Source of the DNA: Thermoanaerobaculum sp.
Lineage (GTDB): Bacteria > Acidobacteriota > Thermoanaerobaculia > Multivoradales > UBA5704
Direction of reading: 5' to 3'
Length of the DNA stretch: 64,000 nucleotides
NCBI GenBank assembly: GCA_021154885.1
Contig: JAJKHS010000025.1
Coordinates: forward strand, 20,001 to 84,000
Under the pieces are notes generated by a model that searched no databases, was not told the DNA's origin, and worked only from the letters and a program-made list of their open reading frames with translations. The first letter of the stretch is position 1. Every line of letters begins with the position of its first letter. This document shows, piece by piece, positions 8,126 through 18,456 of this stretch. Both the position numbers and the translations under genes were made by a program.

Positions 8126-9343
8126 TCAGGTGCGCGTTTCGTTCTGAGACGGCTCGAGCTCGAAGGACGTCCAGAGCAGCCATACGGATTGGCTCCAGAG
8201 ACTCGTCGCGATGAGGGCGGCGAGCGAGCCCGGCGGAATCCTGACCCGTTCGCGCATCCAGGGGTCTTCGAGCAAACGCCAACTGGCGGCGAGCATGGGC
8301 GGATAGATCAGATCGATGGCGGGGTGAGGATCGTTTTTCTTTTGCAGTTTGTCGGACCACAGGCTGAGGATTCGCACGTCGAGATGGCCGGGAGCGAGTC
8401 TCTGGAGGTTCGCCGTCACAATGGAGAAGAGATTCACGTCCACGGGATTTTCGAGCAGAAGAAGATGGGCGCCAAGAACGCCCTGCATGGGATCTTCCCA
8501 CTTGGCCATCAGCAGGCGTTCGGTCTGGTCATGCGGGAGAGCGGCCCGGCCTACACTCAAGTTGGCGCGCGCCTGTTCGGTGATGCGCGCGACTTTCCAA
8601 TCGGGCTTGTCAGCGCCGAGCCTGCACATGGTAACGCCGGCGTTGGCGAGATCAGGACGGACTTTGCGGGTGTGGACGCCGAATTCGCGGAGCGGGAGGA
8701 AGACGCAGGTCTCAAATCCCTTCTCGGTCCAGATGGGCATTTCGATGGCGCCGAGGTCGGCGAGTTGGACCCGCAGTCGATAAAAGCCGGGCGCGCAGGT
8801 AATGATGGCGGTGAGCGACTGGAGGTTGACGTCGGCGAAGCCTTTGATGTCCTCTCCAGCTTCGTTGATCAAGCTCATGGCGTCGACGAGATCCGCGGGA
8901 ACCTCGCTTCCCTGGATGCCGACGTAGAAAAACAGCTCGCTGCCGGTGCCGCTCCATTTTCTCTTGCGCGGCGTGGGACCGCGGCTCGCGCTCGCCTCAG
9001 GTGCCTTCTCTGCGGCGCCGCGCGTAATTCGGCGGCCCCTGCCGGTGGGGGTGCGAGCGGGCGTTGGGGATGGCGCGAGATCCTCGGGCGGCAGCGGCGA
9101 GGCGAGCTCGATCGGCGGACCCTCCACTTTGACGAGCTCCTGATTGAATACCTTGGACATCTCGACGACGTTGTTGCCAGCCTTGAACTTCAACTTGTAC
9201 AGGCCCGGCTCCAGGTCATCGGCGACCAGACCGCCGACCCCTTTCGCGACGCGGTTGTAGCCGCCATCAATGAGGAAGACTTCGTCGAAGGGGCTCGCGG
9301 CCTTCACTTCCAGACGTACCTTGCCGTCGAACAACTTAAACAT
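8126..9343 (-). CDS. Unknown protein, third gene of caspase/hydrolase operon
   Basis: No named family recognised. The preferred start is MFKLFDGKVRL at 9343, which overlaps the caspase stop by 8 nt (cATGTTTAA); the track start is 9 codons upstream. About 405 residues. The N-terminal 75 residues look like a small beta-rich, PEGA-like module containing LEPGLYKLKF. A Pro/Ala/Arg-rich linker (about 85-130) follows. The C-terminal part holds a second beta-rich region (FYVGIQGSEVP, GFYRLRVQLADLG) and a helical tail with WEDPMQGVLGAHLLLL and GHLDVRIL. No signal peptide or clear membrane segment, so probably cytoplasmic. The N-terminal module aligns without gaps to the caspase C-terminus, which suggests a partner, adaptor or substrate of the protease rather than an unrelated neighbour. 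Confidence 0.8.
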   Translation of the reverse strand: MFKLFDGKVRLEVKAASPFDEVFLIDGGYNRVAKGVGGLVADDLEPGLYKLKFKAGNNVVEMSKVFNQELVKVEGPPIELASPLPPEDLAPSPTPARTPTGRGRRITRGAAEKAPEASASRGPTPRKRKWSGTGSELFFYVGIQGSEVPADLVDAMSLINEAGEDIKGFADVNLQSLTAIITCAPGFYRLRVQLADLGAIEMPIWTEKGFETCVFLPLREFGVHTRKVRPDLANAGVTMCRLGADKPDWKVARITEQARANLSVGRAALPHDQTERLLMAKWEDPMQGVLGAHLLLLENPVDVNLFSIVTANLQRLAPGHLDVRILSLWSDKLQKKNDPHPAIDLIYPPMLAASWRLLEDPWMRERVRIPPGSLAALIATSLWSQSVWLLWTSFELEPSQNETRT

Positions 9344-10364
9344 GGAGGTCCACCGCCTCTCCAAAAGCATCGAACTCGCTGGCGGATTGGCCGTCTGGAT
9401 TCATCAGGGCATAGTGACCCATGGGGAGCTCCAGCCGCCACGGGTTGGCACCGCCGGTGTTGGGTCTGAGCAGGTTCGGACTGCCGCCGAATATGCTGTA
9501 GCCGTTGCTGGCGGCCGCCGCAGGGGCTTGAAACTGCACGGTCACCGCGGTCAACTTCGTGGCGAGCCCTTCCGCCATGGCGAACTCATCTTTGGGAAGG
9601 AATTGCGGCTCGTCGAAGCCGGCGCCGATGGCATCGAGCTTCGGCTTGACGCGCTGGGTGAAGTAGTTGAGGACGTAGCGCGTGACGTCCGCCGTGTTCA
9701 GCCTGCCATCTGCGGTCACGGCGCCGCCGTCAAGGGCGCCCATCAGCGCCTGGGTGAAGTAGCCATGGACATCGCCGTTGGCCGCTTCGGCCTCGCGCGC
9801 CTTCTTTGCCCAGCGGGTGGCAAGACCGTAGAAACGCTTCACCTGGCCGCCGCGCACGTTGTGAACGGATTGCCAGGGCGCCTGACCCAGGGGGGCCCGG
9901 GGCATGTCGTCGCGGCAGCAATCCATGAAGAGCACGATCTCGTCGAAGTAGGCGGCGGCGGCAAACCAGTCAGCGTACTCGACAGCGTTGAGGTGGTGGC
10001 CGGTGGTGCCGAGGAGGAGGTCGGCGTTTGAGGCCAGCAGCGCGGAGGTGTTGAGATCCGGGCCGAAGCCGTGGCCGGCGAAGAAAAGGTAAAGGCGTTT
10101 GCCAATCCGGCTTTTCGAGCGGCCGATTCTGAGCAGGCGCTCGAAGGCGCGGTTGATGACCATGATGTCGGGTTGAGAATCGATGCTCTCGGCAGTGCCG
10201 GTAAATTGGGAGCCGAGAATGAGCGACGCGTTTTTGTCGGGGTTGACCAACTTGTTGGAGACGAGCCACTCATGGAACCAGGTGGCGTCGTTCTCCGGGC
10301 CCCGAAGGCTGGAGATTCCCGGATAGTTGTTGATACCGGCCGTAATGGCGTAGTTTTCGTCCAT
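9336..10364 (-). CDS. Caspase-like (peptidase C14) protease
   Basis: Predicted cysteine protease of the caspase/orthocaspase group. The p20-like domain fills roughly residues 1-200, opening with YAITAGINNYPG; the catalytic histidine is in YLFFAGHGFG and the cysteine in LFMDCCRDD. Caspase relatives usually cut after Asp, Arg or Lys; specificity cannot be read here. The C-terminal 70 residues form a beta-rich, PEGA-like module (WRLELPMGHYALMNPDG) matching the N-terminus of the next gene. No signal peptide, so cytoplasmic. ATG at 10364 gives the usual caspase N-terminus; a GTG at 10376 would overlap the hydrolase gene by 10 nt. Second gene of a tightly packed three-gene operon. The protein has no visible recruitment domain of its own beyond the C-terminal module. 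Confidence 0.85.
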   Translation of the reverse strand: MDENYAITAGINNYPGISSLRGPENDATWFHEWLVSNKLVNPDKNASLILGSQFTGTAESIDSQPDIMVINRAFERLLRIGRSKSRIGKRLYLFFAGHGFGPDLNTSALLASNADLLLGTTGHHLNAVEYADWFAAAAYFDEIVLFMDCCRDDMPRAPLGQAPWQSVHNVRGGQVKRFYGLATRWAKKAREAEAANGDVHGYFTQALMGALDGGAVTADGRLNTADVTRYVLNYFTQRVKPKLDAIGAGFDEPQFLPKDEFAMAEGLATKLTAVTVQFQAPAAAASNGYSIFGGSPNLLRPNTGGANPWRLELPMGHYALMNPDGQSASEFDAFGEAVDLHV

Positions 10365-10366
10365 GC

Positions 10367-11863
10367 TCACGACCACCCGTTCTTGAGGAGAAAGCGGATG
10401 CTGTCGATGGTGGCGCGCTTGGCGGGATCTTCGGTGTCGTCGAAACCACCGTGGGAGTCGGCGTTGGTTTCGCTTCCCGGGGCGCCGGTGTTGAGCGAGA
10501 ACACCATCTGTTTGGGGCCGCTCAGGAAGCCGCGCACGTCGGGGATGCCGGTCTGCGGGTTCTGGTAGGCCGGCGCGTCGGAGATGAAATAGCGTTCCAT
10601 GCCGAGGAGTGGCTTGTCCGCTTCGTCCTCCAGAACACCGGAGATGAAGTAGAGCAGCGAGTGCGGATAGAGAATCGGAATCAGGCGGTCCTTCTTTTCC
10701 AACTCGTCGAACATCGTGAACATGCGGATGTTGCGGATGTGGCTGGCGTTGTGGCGAACCGTGTCGGCGAAGAATTCGATCCGGCAGGCGGGGGCCATCA
10801 GCACGATGTCGAACTGGTAGTTTTTCGACAGGAAGCGATCGGCGTTGCGCAGCAGGTTGCAGACATACTCCGCGCCGGCGCTGTGCCCGATCAGGGTGAT
10901 GCGCGTCTTGTTGTCGGGGTCGACGCGCTGGATCTCTTCGAGAAACGCCGAGCCGCCGCAGAGCATGGTGTTATCTCCGAAGGCGTCGGCGGTGTCCTGC
11001 TTCATCAGACCCCAGATTTCGCGGCCCACGGCGCTGACGTAGAACTCGCGGAAGATTTCTTCGACGACCGTGGCGTGGAAGCCGTGATCGCGCTTGCGGG
11101 CGAATCGCGCGACGACTTTCGCGACGACGACGATGGCGCCCTTGATGAGCCGCGTACTGCCGAAGATGCCGCGCGTTCCCTCGGTGCCGGCCATCTTTTC
11201 GCGGCGGATGTCGGCGAGGACTTCGGGCGCCATCAGGGTGTGGCGCGAGCCGGCGACTTCGGCGCCGCGCGAGCGGGCCAACTGGTCCGCCGGTTCGACG
11301 CTGTTGGAGATCAATTGCACTTCGCCCATGAAGACCGGGTCGCCTTCCAGCAGGTCGCGCAACTGCTGCGCTTCAAGCTCGGTGAGGTCGGAAGTGGCGG
11401 CGCGGCGGTCTTCGGTCATTTCTTCCCAGTGCGCCTCGCCGGCCTTCATCTTTGCCGTTTCCTGTTCGACATGCGTGTCGTCGACCGGCGTTACCATCAC
11501 ACCGCGTTCGCCCACGGCCTGGAGTACTTTTCCACCGGCAAACTGCAGCGCGAGCAGCAGCAGTCTTTCGAAGAACTGCTCATTGGCAACCTCGGCAACG
11601 TTGTTGCGGATGGATTCGAGCAGACCGGACTCCCAGACGAAGAACACCGGATAGGCGACGTTGGTCTGGTGGTATTCGGGCAGCAGGCGTTCGGCCATGG
11701 CCATGGCCGAACTTTCAGAAACCAGGCCGCCGTGGAAGTGGACAGCCAGGTTTTTGGTGCCCTCCTGAACGAAGCTGTCGAAGAGTTGCCGAAGATCCGA
11801 CCGCGAGGTGGAGTCGAACCGGCCACTGCGCAAATTGACGAAATTCGCTGGCATGATTCCCAT
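10367..11863 (-). CDS. Alpha/beta-hydrolase-like protein (GHSAG), operon with caspase
   Basis: First gene of the caspase operon, 498 residues. The nucleophile elbow is ITLIGHSAGAEYVC near residue 325, and an early VHFHGGLVSE could form the oxyanion hole, both typical of lipase/esterase-type alpha/beta-hydrolases. The middle (about 120-290) is helical and charged and has no recognised domain; FGSTRLIKGAIVVVAKVVARFARKR is hydrophobic and basic and might contact membrane. No signal peptide. Starts at ATG 11863 (or 11854) after a GGGG-containing ribosome-binding site. A lipase or thioesterase acting in a stress or defence response is possible, but the substrate cannot be inferred. The flanking amidohydrolase is on the same strand about 100 bp upstream and probably transcribed separately. 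Confidence 0.75.
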   Translation of the reverse strand: MGIMPANFVNLRSGRFDSTSRSDLRQLFDSFVQEGTKNLAVHFHGGLVSESSAMAMAERLLPEYHQTNVAYPVFFVWESGLLESIRNNVAEVANEQFFERLLLLALQFAGGKVLQAVGERGVMVTPVDDTHVEQETAKMKAGEAHWEEMTEDRRAATSDLTELEAQQLRDLLEGDPVFMGEVQLISNSVEPADQLARSRGAEVAGSRHTLMAPEVLADIRREKMAGTEGTRGIFGSTRLIKGAIVVVAKVVARFARKRDHGFHATVVEEIFREFYVSAVGREIWGLMKQDTADAFGDNTMLCGGSAFLEEIQRVDPDNKTRITLIGHSAGAEYVCNLLRNADRFLSKNYQFDIVLMAPACRIEFFADTVRHNASHIRNIRMFTMFDELEKKDRLIPILYPHSLLYFISGVLEDEADKPLLGMERYFISDAPAYQNPQTGIPDVRGFLSGPKQMVFSLNTGAPGSETNADSHGGFDDTEDPAKRATIDSIRFLLKNGWS

Positions 11864-11967
11864 GATAGTCGCCCCTTAGCATATGTATATCTCGGGTGCT
11901 GCCTGTTGGCTGATGGCGAGCCCAGCATACCGCAAGCAGGGTCCGCATTTCCAGACGGGCGCTTTTT

Positions 11968-13269
11968 CTATGGGCTCGGAGCCGCCGGCCGCGCCGGCCG
12001 CGCAGCGGAATGGTCCACCACGACCGCTCCACCTTTCATGACCCACACCACGCGGCGTGTCACGGCTTGGACGTCCGCCAACGGATCGCCGTCGACGGCG
12101 ACCAGGTCGGCGTAGTAGCCGGGGGCGAGGGCACCAAGGCTGTCGCCCTGGTTCAGCAGCGCTGCTCCCGTGGTGGTGGCGCTCGCCAGCGCCTGCGCCG
12201 GGGTCATGCCGGCTTCCACCAGGCGCTCCAATTCGCGGGCATTCTCCCCGAAGCCCGTGAAGACCGCGTCGGAGCCCATGGCGATCTTCACCTTGGCGCG
12301 AAGGGCACGGCGCACGGTCGCGAGGTTCCTTTGCACGTAGGCCTCGAGACGCTGGACGACCTGATCGTCGTAGCCGAATTCCTCGCGATGCGCGATGTAG
12401 TAGCGATTGTGCTCGACGGTCGGCACGTAGACCGTTCCACGGCGGGCCATCTCGGCCAGCGTCTCGTCGTCCATGTCCGTCGCGTGCTCGACGGAATCGG
12501 CTCCCGCGCGCACGGCGTCCCGGGCTCCGTCCGGACCATAGGAATGAATCGAGATCCGTTTGCCGGCCCGATGCGCCACGTCGACGGCGGCCTTCATCTC
12601 CTCGAACGAGAAGGTCTGAAAACCTGTCACGTCCTGGTCGCTGCCCGTCGAGCCGTACATCTTGATCCAATCCGCCCCCGCTCCGAGCTGCTGCCGCGCG
12701 ACGCGTTGCACCTCGGCGACGCCGTCGCACTGGCCCGGCTCCGGCGCCGCGCCGGCGCGCGGCGGAGCGTTGCTGATATGAAGCCCATAGCCTGCGACGA
12801 ACATCCTGGGACCGATCATCGCCCCGCGATGGATCAGGTCCCGCATCGCGATGTCCGTGTACTCCCACGATCCGAGGTCCCGCACGGTCGTGACTCCCGC
12901 TTCGAGCGTCTTCCGTGCGTTCTCCTGCGCCAGGAACACCGTCACCGCCGCGCCCAAGGTTCCCAACTGCGCCCAGGGCCGCGTGCCTGGCGATCGGTCC
13001 CAATAGAACGTCATGTGCGTGTGCACGTCGACGAGACCGGGGATGGCGGTGAGCGGACGGAGATCGATCAGCTTCGCCCCTGCCGGCACCGCCTTGTCCC
13101 CGGAGCCGACGTGATCGATGCGCTCGCCGTGAACGACGACCACCGCGTCCTGGACCACGCCGCCCCGGCCGTCGATCAGCCGGCCGAAGCGGACGGCTGT
13201 CGTATCTTGGGCGGCCGTGCCAGGAGCCGCAAGCGCGGCAAGCAGGACTGCCGACAGAAGTGCACGCAT
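11968..13269 (-). CDS. Secreted amidohydrolase, imidazolonepropionase-like
   Basis: Metal-dependent amidohydrolase of the imidazolonepropionase/prolidase-like group, with a signal peptide (MRALLSAVLLAALAAPGTAA). Metal ligands are visible in order: HTHM, the probable carboxylated lysine in DWIKMYGS, IHSYG, VEHATD and the aspartate in AMGSDAVF. Family members hydrolyse cyclic amides or Xaa-Pro dipeptides; the substrate is unknown. The true start is ATG 13269 behind AAAGGAGAG; the track start at 13356 adds an out-of-family leader. About 433 residues, normal for the family. It lies between the bufferin cluster and the caspase operon with no overlap to either. Confidence 0.85.
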   Translation of the reverse strand: MRALLSAVLLAALAAPGTAAQDTTAVRFGRLIDGRGGVVQDAVVVVHGERIDHVGSGDKAVPAGAKLIDLRPLTAIPGLVDVHTHMTFYWDRSPGTRPWAQLGTLGAAVTVFLAQENARKTLEAGVTTVRDLGSWEYTDIAMRDLIHRGAMIGPRMFVAGYGLHISNAPPRAGAAPEPGQCDGVAEVQRVARQQLGAGADWIKMYGSTGSDQDVTGFQTFSFEEMKAAVDVAHRAGKRISIHSYGPDGARDAVRAGADSVEHATDMDDETLAEMARRGTVYVPTVEHNRYYIAHREEFGYDDQVVQRLEAYVQRNLATVRRALRAKVKIAMGSDAVFTGFGENARELERLVEAGMTPAQALASATTTGAALLNQGDSLGALAPGYYADLVAVDGDPLADVQAVTRRVVWVMKGGAVVVDHSAARPARPAAPSP

Positions 13270-13307
13270 GGAGCTCTCCTTTCGTCGCCGAACTATCTCG
13301 AGGCTGT

Positions 13308-14195
13308 CTACTCGATCGCCTGGAAGAACCCCTCCGCCGTGAACACCCGGAACCATTCATGCAGCGCGGTGGCGAGGGCATCGTCGTCCAGGTCGCTGAC
13401 GGCGGCCGCGGCGGCGAGGGCCTCGGCCACGGTGGCGCCGGACTGGAGGGCGGCGAGGAGGGCGTGCTGGGGGAACGACAACGAGTAGCGGCGGACGACG
13501 AACTCGCGGCGGGTGATGGCCGTGTACTCGGGAGCGGGATCCGGAATGGGGATCTCCTCTCCCTCTTCCACCTGGCGCACCGCCGTGAAGTAGGCGTTCA
13601 CGGGATAGCGGGAGACCACCAGTCGCAGGCAGGGCACGGGCACCAGCCGGGCGCCGGCGAAGCGCTCGGCGGGGAAAGCCTGGAGAGCCTCGGGAGTCAG
13701 GAGGGTCTGGCCCTCGGTCCCCGGGCCGTCGAAGACCTTGGCGAGGGTCCACTCCAGGGAGGCAAGGTCGATGAGGAAGTCCGGCCAGCCCACCTCGCCC
13801 GGCGGCGGTCCGCCGTCCTCGGGGCCCGGCCGGGTCTCCTCCAGGAAGCGGGGGAAATTCTCCCCCAGCCGGTCCAGGGTGTAGCTGCGCGAGGGGTAGC
13901 GCTGCAGGTACTCGAAGGCGAAGCCGCTGAAGACCTCCTCGCCCACGGCCCCCTTCAGCACCGGGAAGCACTCGCCCACGCACTCCAGCAGACGGGCGTA
14001 GTAGGCGTTGGCGTAGATGCCGATGCGCTCGGCCGCCGTGAGGTTGCGGGAGCGCCGGACCACGGCCTCCAGGTCGCCACGGGTCAGCCGGATGAGCGCC
14101 TGCGCCGCCTCGGACTCCACGCCCCCCTCGACCCCCCCGGGGTGGGTGACCACGGCCTGGAACCATTGCTGCACCACGGCGAGCGACCGGCTCAC
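13308..14195 (-). CDS. bufC: DUF2063/HvfC-BufC family partner of MNIO enzyme
   Basis: Partner subunit of the bufferin biosynthetic enzyme. In this family an N-terminal DUF2063 domain helps bind the precursor and works with the MNIO protein. Recognisable N-terminal pattern: [12 protein letters not shown], then [31 protein letters not shown] and [23 protein letters not shown]. The GTG at 14195 overlaps the stop of the upstream MNIO gene (GTGA), indicating translational coupling; the track start at 14390 lies inside that gene. 295 residues. Third gene of the precursor-MNIO-partner order. Confidence 0.88.
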   Translation of the reverse strand: MSRSLAVVQQWFQAVVTHPGGVEGGVESEAAQALIRLTRGDLEAVVRRSRNLTAAERIGIYANAYYARLLECVGECFPVLKGAVGEEVFSGFAFEYLQRYPSRSYTLDRLGENFPRFLEETRPGPEDGGPPPGEVGWPDFLIDLASLEWTLAKVFDGPGTEGQTLLTPEALQAFPAERFAGARLVPVPCLRLVVSRYPVNAYFTAVRQVEEGEEIPIPDPAPEYTAITRREFVVRRYSLSFPQHALLAALQSGATVAEALAAAAAVSDLDDDALATALHEWFRVFTAEGFFQAIE

Positions 14196-15142
14196 TCGAC
14201 CTCCGGCTGGATGTGGTGCAGGGGATGGGGCACGCTCGCTCCACTCGCTCCAATCATTCCGGCCAGGATCAACTCGGGCTCGGGCTCCTCGGCGGCCGGC
14301 GGCGCCTTCGGCAGGTGCTCGCCCATGAACTGCCTGGCCTTGAGCACCTCCTCGTGGACCACGGGGAAGGGCGGGATGTTGGCATCCCACTCCAGGAGGG
14401 TCGATACGCCTCCGGTCAGCTCGTGGGCCGTGCGGTAGAGCTCCCAGACGGGATCGATCACGTGGTTGTCATGCGTGTCGATCAGGTGGGTGGTGTAGTT
14501 GCTGTGCCCCGCGAGGTGGAACTGGACGATGCGCTCGTGAGGGAGAGAGCGGATGAAGCGGTCGGGGTCCATGTCGTGGTTGAAGCTCGACACGTAGACG
14601 TTGTTGACGTCGAGCAGCAGGCCGCAGTCGGCCTCCTCGGCCATGCGGGTGACGAATTCCCACTCGTCCAGGGTCGAGTCCTGGAAGGTCACGTAGGAGC
14701 TGGGGTTCTCCAGCACGAACGGCCGCTCGAGGAAGTCCTGCAGCGTGCGGACGCGCTCCACCACGTGGCGGAGGGTCTGCTCGGTGAAGGGCACGGGGAG
14801 CAGATCGTGGGTGTTGCGGCCGAGGACGCCCGTCCAGCAGATGTGGTCGGAGATCCACTGGGCCTTGATCTCTTTCGCCAGCCGCTTGAGCTTGCCCAGG
14901 TACTCGAAGTCGAGGGGATCGGTCGAGCCGATGGAGAGCGACACCCCGTGCATGACGACGGGATAGCGCTCGGCGATCTGCTGCAGGACGTAGCGCGGCC
15001 GGCCCTGCGAGTCGATGTAGTTCTCGCTGATGATCTCGAACCAGTCCACCGCCGGCTGGTGCTTGAGGATGTGGTCGAAGTGGACGGACCGCAGGCCCAC
15101 TCCGAGGCCGAGGTTGTCGTGTCCGAGGCGGGGGGGTTTCAT
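14192..15142 (-). CDS. bufB: MNIO (DUF692) family RiPP-modifying enzyme, BufB-like
   Basis: Multinuclear non-heme iron-dependent oxidase. BufB/MbnB-type enzymes convert cysteines of a precursor peptide into thiooxazole or oxazolone/thioamide groups that bind copper. Family signatures: [88 protein letters not shown] and LLEWDANIP, which supply the expected His/Asp/Glu iron ligands. The start at 15142 has GGAAGGAG just upstream. About 316 residues; the C-terminal extension after [10 protein letters not shown] is not part of the core. Downstream of the Cys-rich precursor and coupled to bufC. Confidence 0.93.
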   Translation of the reverse strand: MKPPRLGHDNLGLGVGLRSVHFDHILKHQPAVDWFEIISENYIDSQGRPRYVLQQIAERYPVVMHGVSLSIGSTDPLDFEYLGKLKRLAKEIKAQWISDHICWTGVLGRNTHDLLPVPFTEQTLRHVVERVRTLQDFLERPFVLENPSSYVTFQDSTLDEWEFVTRMAEEADCGLLLDVNNVYVSSFNHDMDPDRFIRSLPHERIVQFHLAGHSNYTTHLIDTHDNHVIDPVWELYRTAHELTGGVSTLLEWDANIPPFPVVHEEVLKARQFMGEHLPKAPPAAEEPEPELILAGMIGASGASVPHPLHHIQPEVE

Positions 15143-15210
15143 ACGGCTCCTTCCTGGCAGAAGGGAGAACGGCGGCCCGGGCTGCATTGTTCCGGGGCCG
15201 CCTCAGCGCG

Positions 15211-15636
15211 TTACGAAGCGCTGCACGAAGCGGGGGCGGGGCCGAACTTCTTGCCGGCCTTCTTCATCGACGCCTCGTAGCTCGCCCGGGCCTTCTTCCA
15301 GCCGTCGCCCTTGATCGGCACCGCGCAGCTCCCCTTGCCCTTGCAGGAGTTGTCGCCGGTGCCGCCCTGGCCCTTGCAGTCGTTGGTGCCGGCGCAGCTA
15401 TGGGCCGCGGCGGTGGCGCACGAGCCCTGGCCCGCGCAGTCGTTCTTGCCGCCGGCGCCCTCGCCCTTGCAGGCATTGAGGCCGCAGCAGGCGTGAGCGT
15501 CCTTGGCCGCCTCCTTCTTCTCGTCCGCCGAAAGCAGGCGTCCGCCCAGCACCGAGCCGGCGACCACACCGCCGAAGGCGGCCAGGGCCAACTTGCCGAA
15601 ATCTCTCCGGCTGACGTCTTCGTCCAACTTCTTCAT
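15211..15636 (-). CDS. bufA: Bufferin-type Cys-rich RiPP precursor with Tat signal
   Basis: Precursor of a probable copper-binding peptide. The N-terminus has a twin-arginine motif (SRRDFGK) and a hydrophobic stretch (LALAAFGGVVAGSVLGG), so it should be exported folded and modified. The mature part contains ten cysteines spaced by a repeated pattern such as NACKGEG, NDCAGQGSC, NDCKGQGG and NSCKGKGSC, followed by a lysine-rich tail (KKARASYEASMKKAGKKFG). The CKGxG/CAGxN style matches the BufA2 type of MNIO substrates. 141 residues. The gene heads the bufABC cluster. The number of modified cysteines cannot be predicted from sequence. Confidence 0.85.
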   Translation of the reverse strand: MKKLDEDVSRRDFGKLALAAFGGVVAGSVLGGRLLSADEKKEAAKDAHACCGLNACKGEGAGGKNDCAGQGSCATAAAHSCAGTNDCKGQGGTGDNSCKGKGSCAVPIKGDGWKKARASYEASMKKAGKKFGPAPASCSAS

Positions 15637-15718
15637 GGTTCGGTCTCCTGTGAGGTCTCCGAAAATCGGGCCTTGAGTCTATACCCTCTAGTACGGGTGA
15701 CGAAGCCCAGCGGATCGG

Positions 15719-16147
15719 TCACCAGCTCATCCGGTACAGCATCCAATAAACGACGACGCCGGTGACCGACACGTAGAGCCAGATGGGCAGGGTCCAGCGG
15801 GCGATCCGCACGTGCCGGTCGAAGCGCCTCCGCCAAGCCCGCCAGACCGTGATGCCGGCGAGGATCGGCACCGCCGCGGCGAGGATCGTGTGGGTGATCA
15901 GGATGGCGAAGTAGACGGTCCGCGCCGTCCCCGTCCCCGGGAAGTGCTTGGATCCCACCTGCGCGTGGTAGATCAGGTAGGAGGTCAGGAAGAACGTCGA
16001 GCAGACGAGCGCCGCGATCATCACGTTGCGGTGGGCGATCGGCCGCCGCATCCGGATGAGCACGTAAGCCGTCACCAGGAGGACGGCGGAGGTGGCGTTG
16101 AGGGTGGCGTTGAGCGCCGGGAGGTCCTGGAGGGTGAGCATGAGCAT
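15719..16147 (-). CDS. DUF420 (CtaM/YozB-like) membrane protein
   Basis: Four-helix membrane protein of the DUF420 family; the Bacillus member CtaM/YozB is needed for maturation of a heme-copper oxidase. Characteristic features are LNATSAVLLVTAYVLIR, THTILAAAVPILAG, RIARWTLPIWLYVSVTGVVVYWMLY and conserved histidines in HRNVMIAAL, YLIYHAQ, THTIL and RHVRIARW. 142 residues, normal length. It precedes the bufferin precursor by about 80 bp on the same strand, so cotranscription is possible and a shared role in copper or cytochrome-oxidase biology is attractive but unproven. Confidence 0.85.
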   Translation of the reverse strand: MLMLTLQDLPALNATLNATSAVLLVTAYVLIRMRRPIAHRNVMIAALVCSTFFLTSYLIYHAQVGSKHFPGTGTARTVYFAILITHTILAAAVPILAGITVWRAWRRRFDRHVRIARWTLPIWLYVSVTGVVVYWMLYRMSW

Positions 16148-16150
16148 CGG

Positions 16151-17836
<1,686 letters not shown>

Positions 17837-17950
17837 GGAGACGGTTCCTCGTAGATGGAGTTGCAGCAGCGGAAGACGACTGCCGGACCGCGGATTGTAG
17901 CGCAGTCGGGAACCCCACCCATCCTCCTAGGCGTTTACTTTTACCCTGAT

Positions 17951-18075
17951 GCTTAGGGTAGGGGCGGGTCTGGACGGCAGGTTGGGGGCTCGACCCGCCC
18001 TGGTGCGGACGACCTCGGCGCTGCAGGGCGGGTCGCGCCCCCTCCCAACCGTCCAGACCCGCCCCTACTCTAAGC
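17951..18075. repeat. 125-bp palindromic element, copy 1
   Basis: Bounded by inverted ends GCTTAGGGTAGGGGCGGGTC and GACCCGCCCCTACTCTAAGC. The arms continue through TGGACGG...CCGTCCA, and the inner part carries a second pair around CGACCCGCCCTG and CAGGGCGGGTCG. A second copy with the same ends is at 61858-61983. It lies between the ettA start and the stop of the small gene at 18103. No coding capacity and no target duplication was found. Confidence 0.9.
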
Positions 18076-18102
18076 AACATCGAACGCTATGGGTGTGGCC
18101 CC

Positions 18103-18318
18103 TCACCCCACCGCCCGCAGCCGCTCGGGCAGCGAGGCCAGGAACGGCCCGAGGTCGTCCGTGTCCGGCAGGGTGATCTCGAGCCTGCCCTTCTTCGTCC
18201 GGGCGACCTTCCCCTCCCCCTCCATCACCAGGGGGACCTGGAGGGCCTCGCGGTCGACGGGGATCTCGTCCGTCACCGCGAAGAGCTGGTTCATGATCCG
18301 CTGATCCACGATGCGCAT
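18103..18318 (-). CDS. Small conserved-looking hypothetical protein, 71 aa
   Basis: Cytoplasmic-looking protein starting MRIVDQRIMNQLFAVTDEIP, with later GKVARTKKGRLEITLPDTDD. GAGGAGG eight bases before the ATG supports this start; the long track ORF from 19611 is a shadow of two plus-strand genes. Alternating charged and beta-like segments, no signal peptide or cysteines. No family recognised. It is divergent from the secreted protein at 18457 and next to palindrome copy 1. Confidence 0.6.
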   Translation of the reverse strand: MRIVDQRIMNQLFAVTDEIPVDREALQVPLVMEGEGKVARTKKGRLEITLPDTDDLGPFLASLPERLRAVG

Positions 18319-18456
18319 GGCCGTACCTCCTCTTATCGACTCGAAGATATTAATGAATTTGCTTGTCACGCTTGGTGGTTGTGGGGCACCATGGCTGTAT
18401 CGACAACTTATCTCATCCGAGGTTCGCTTCGGCTTGAAGAAAGAGGAGGGAGACGA

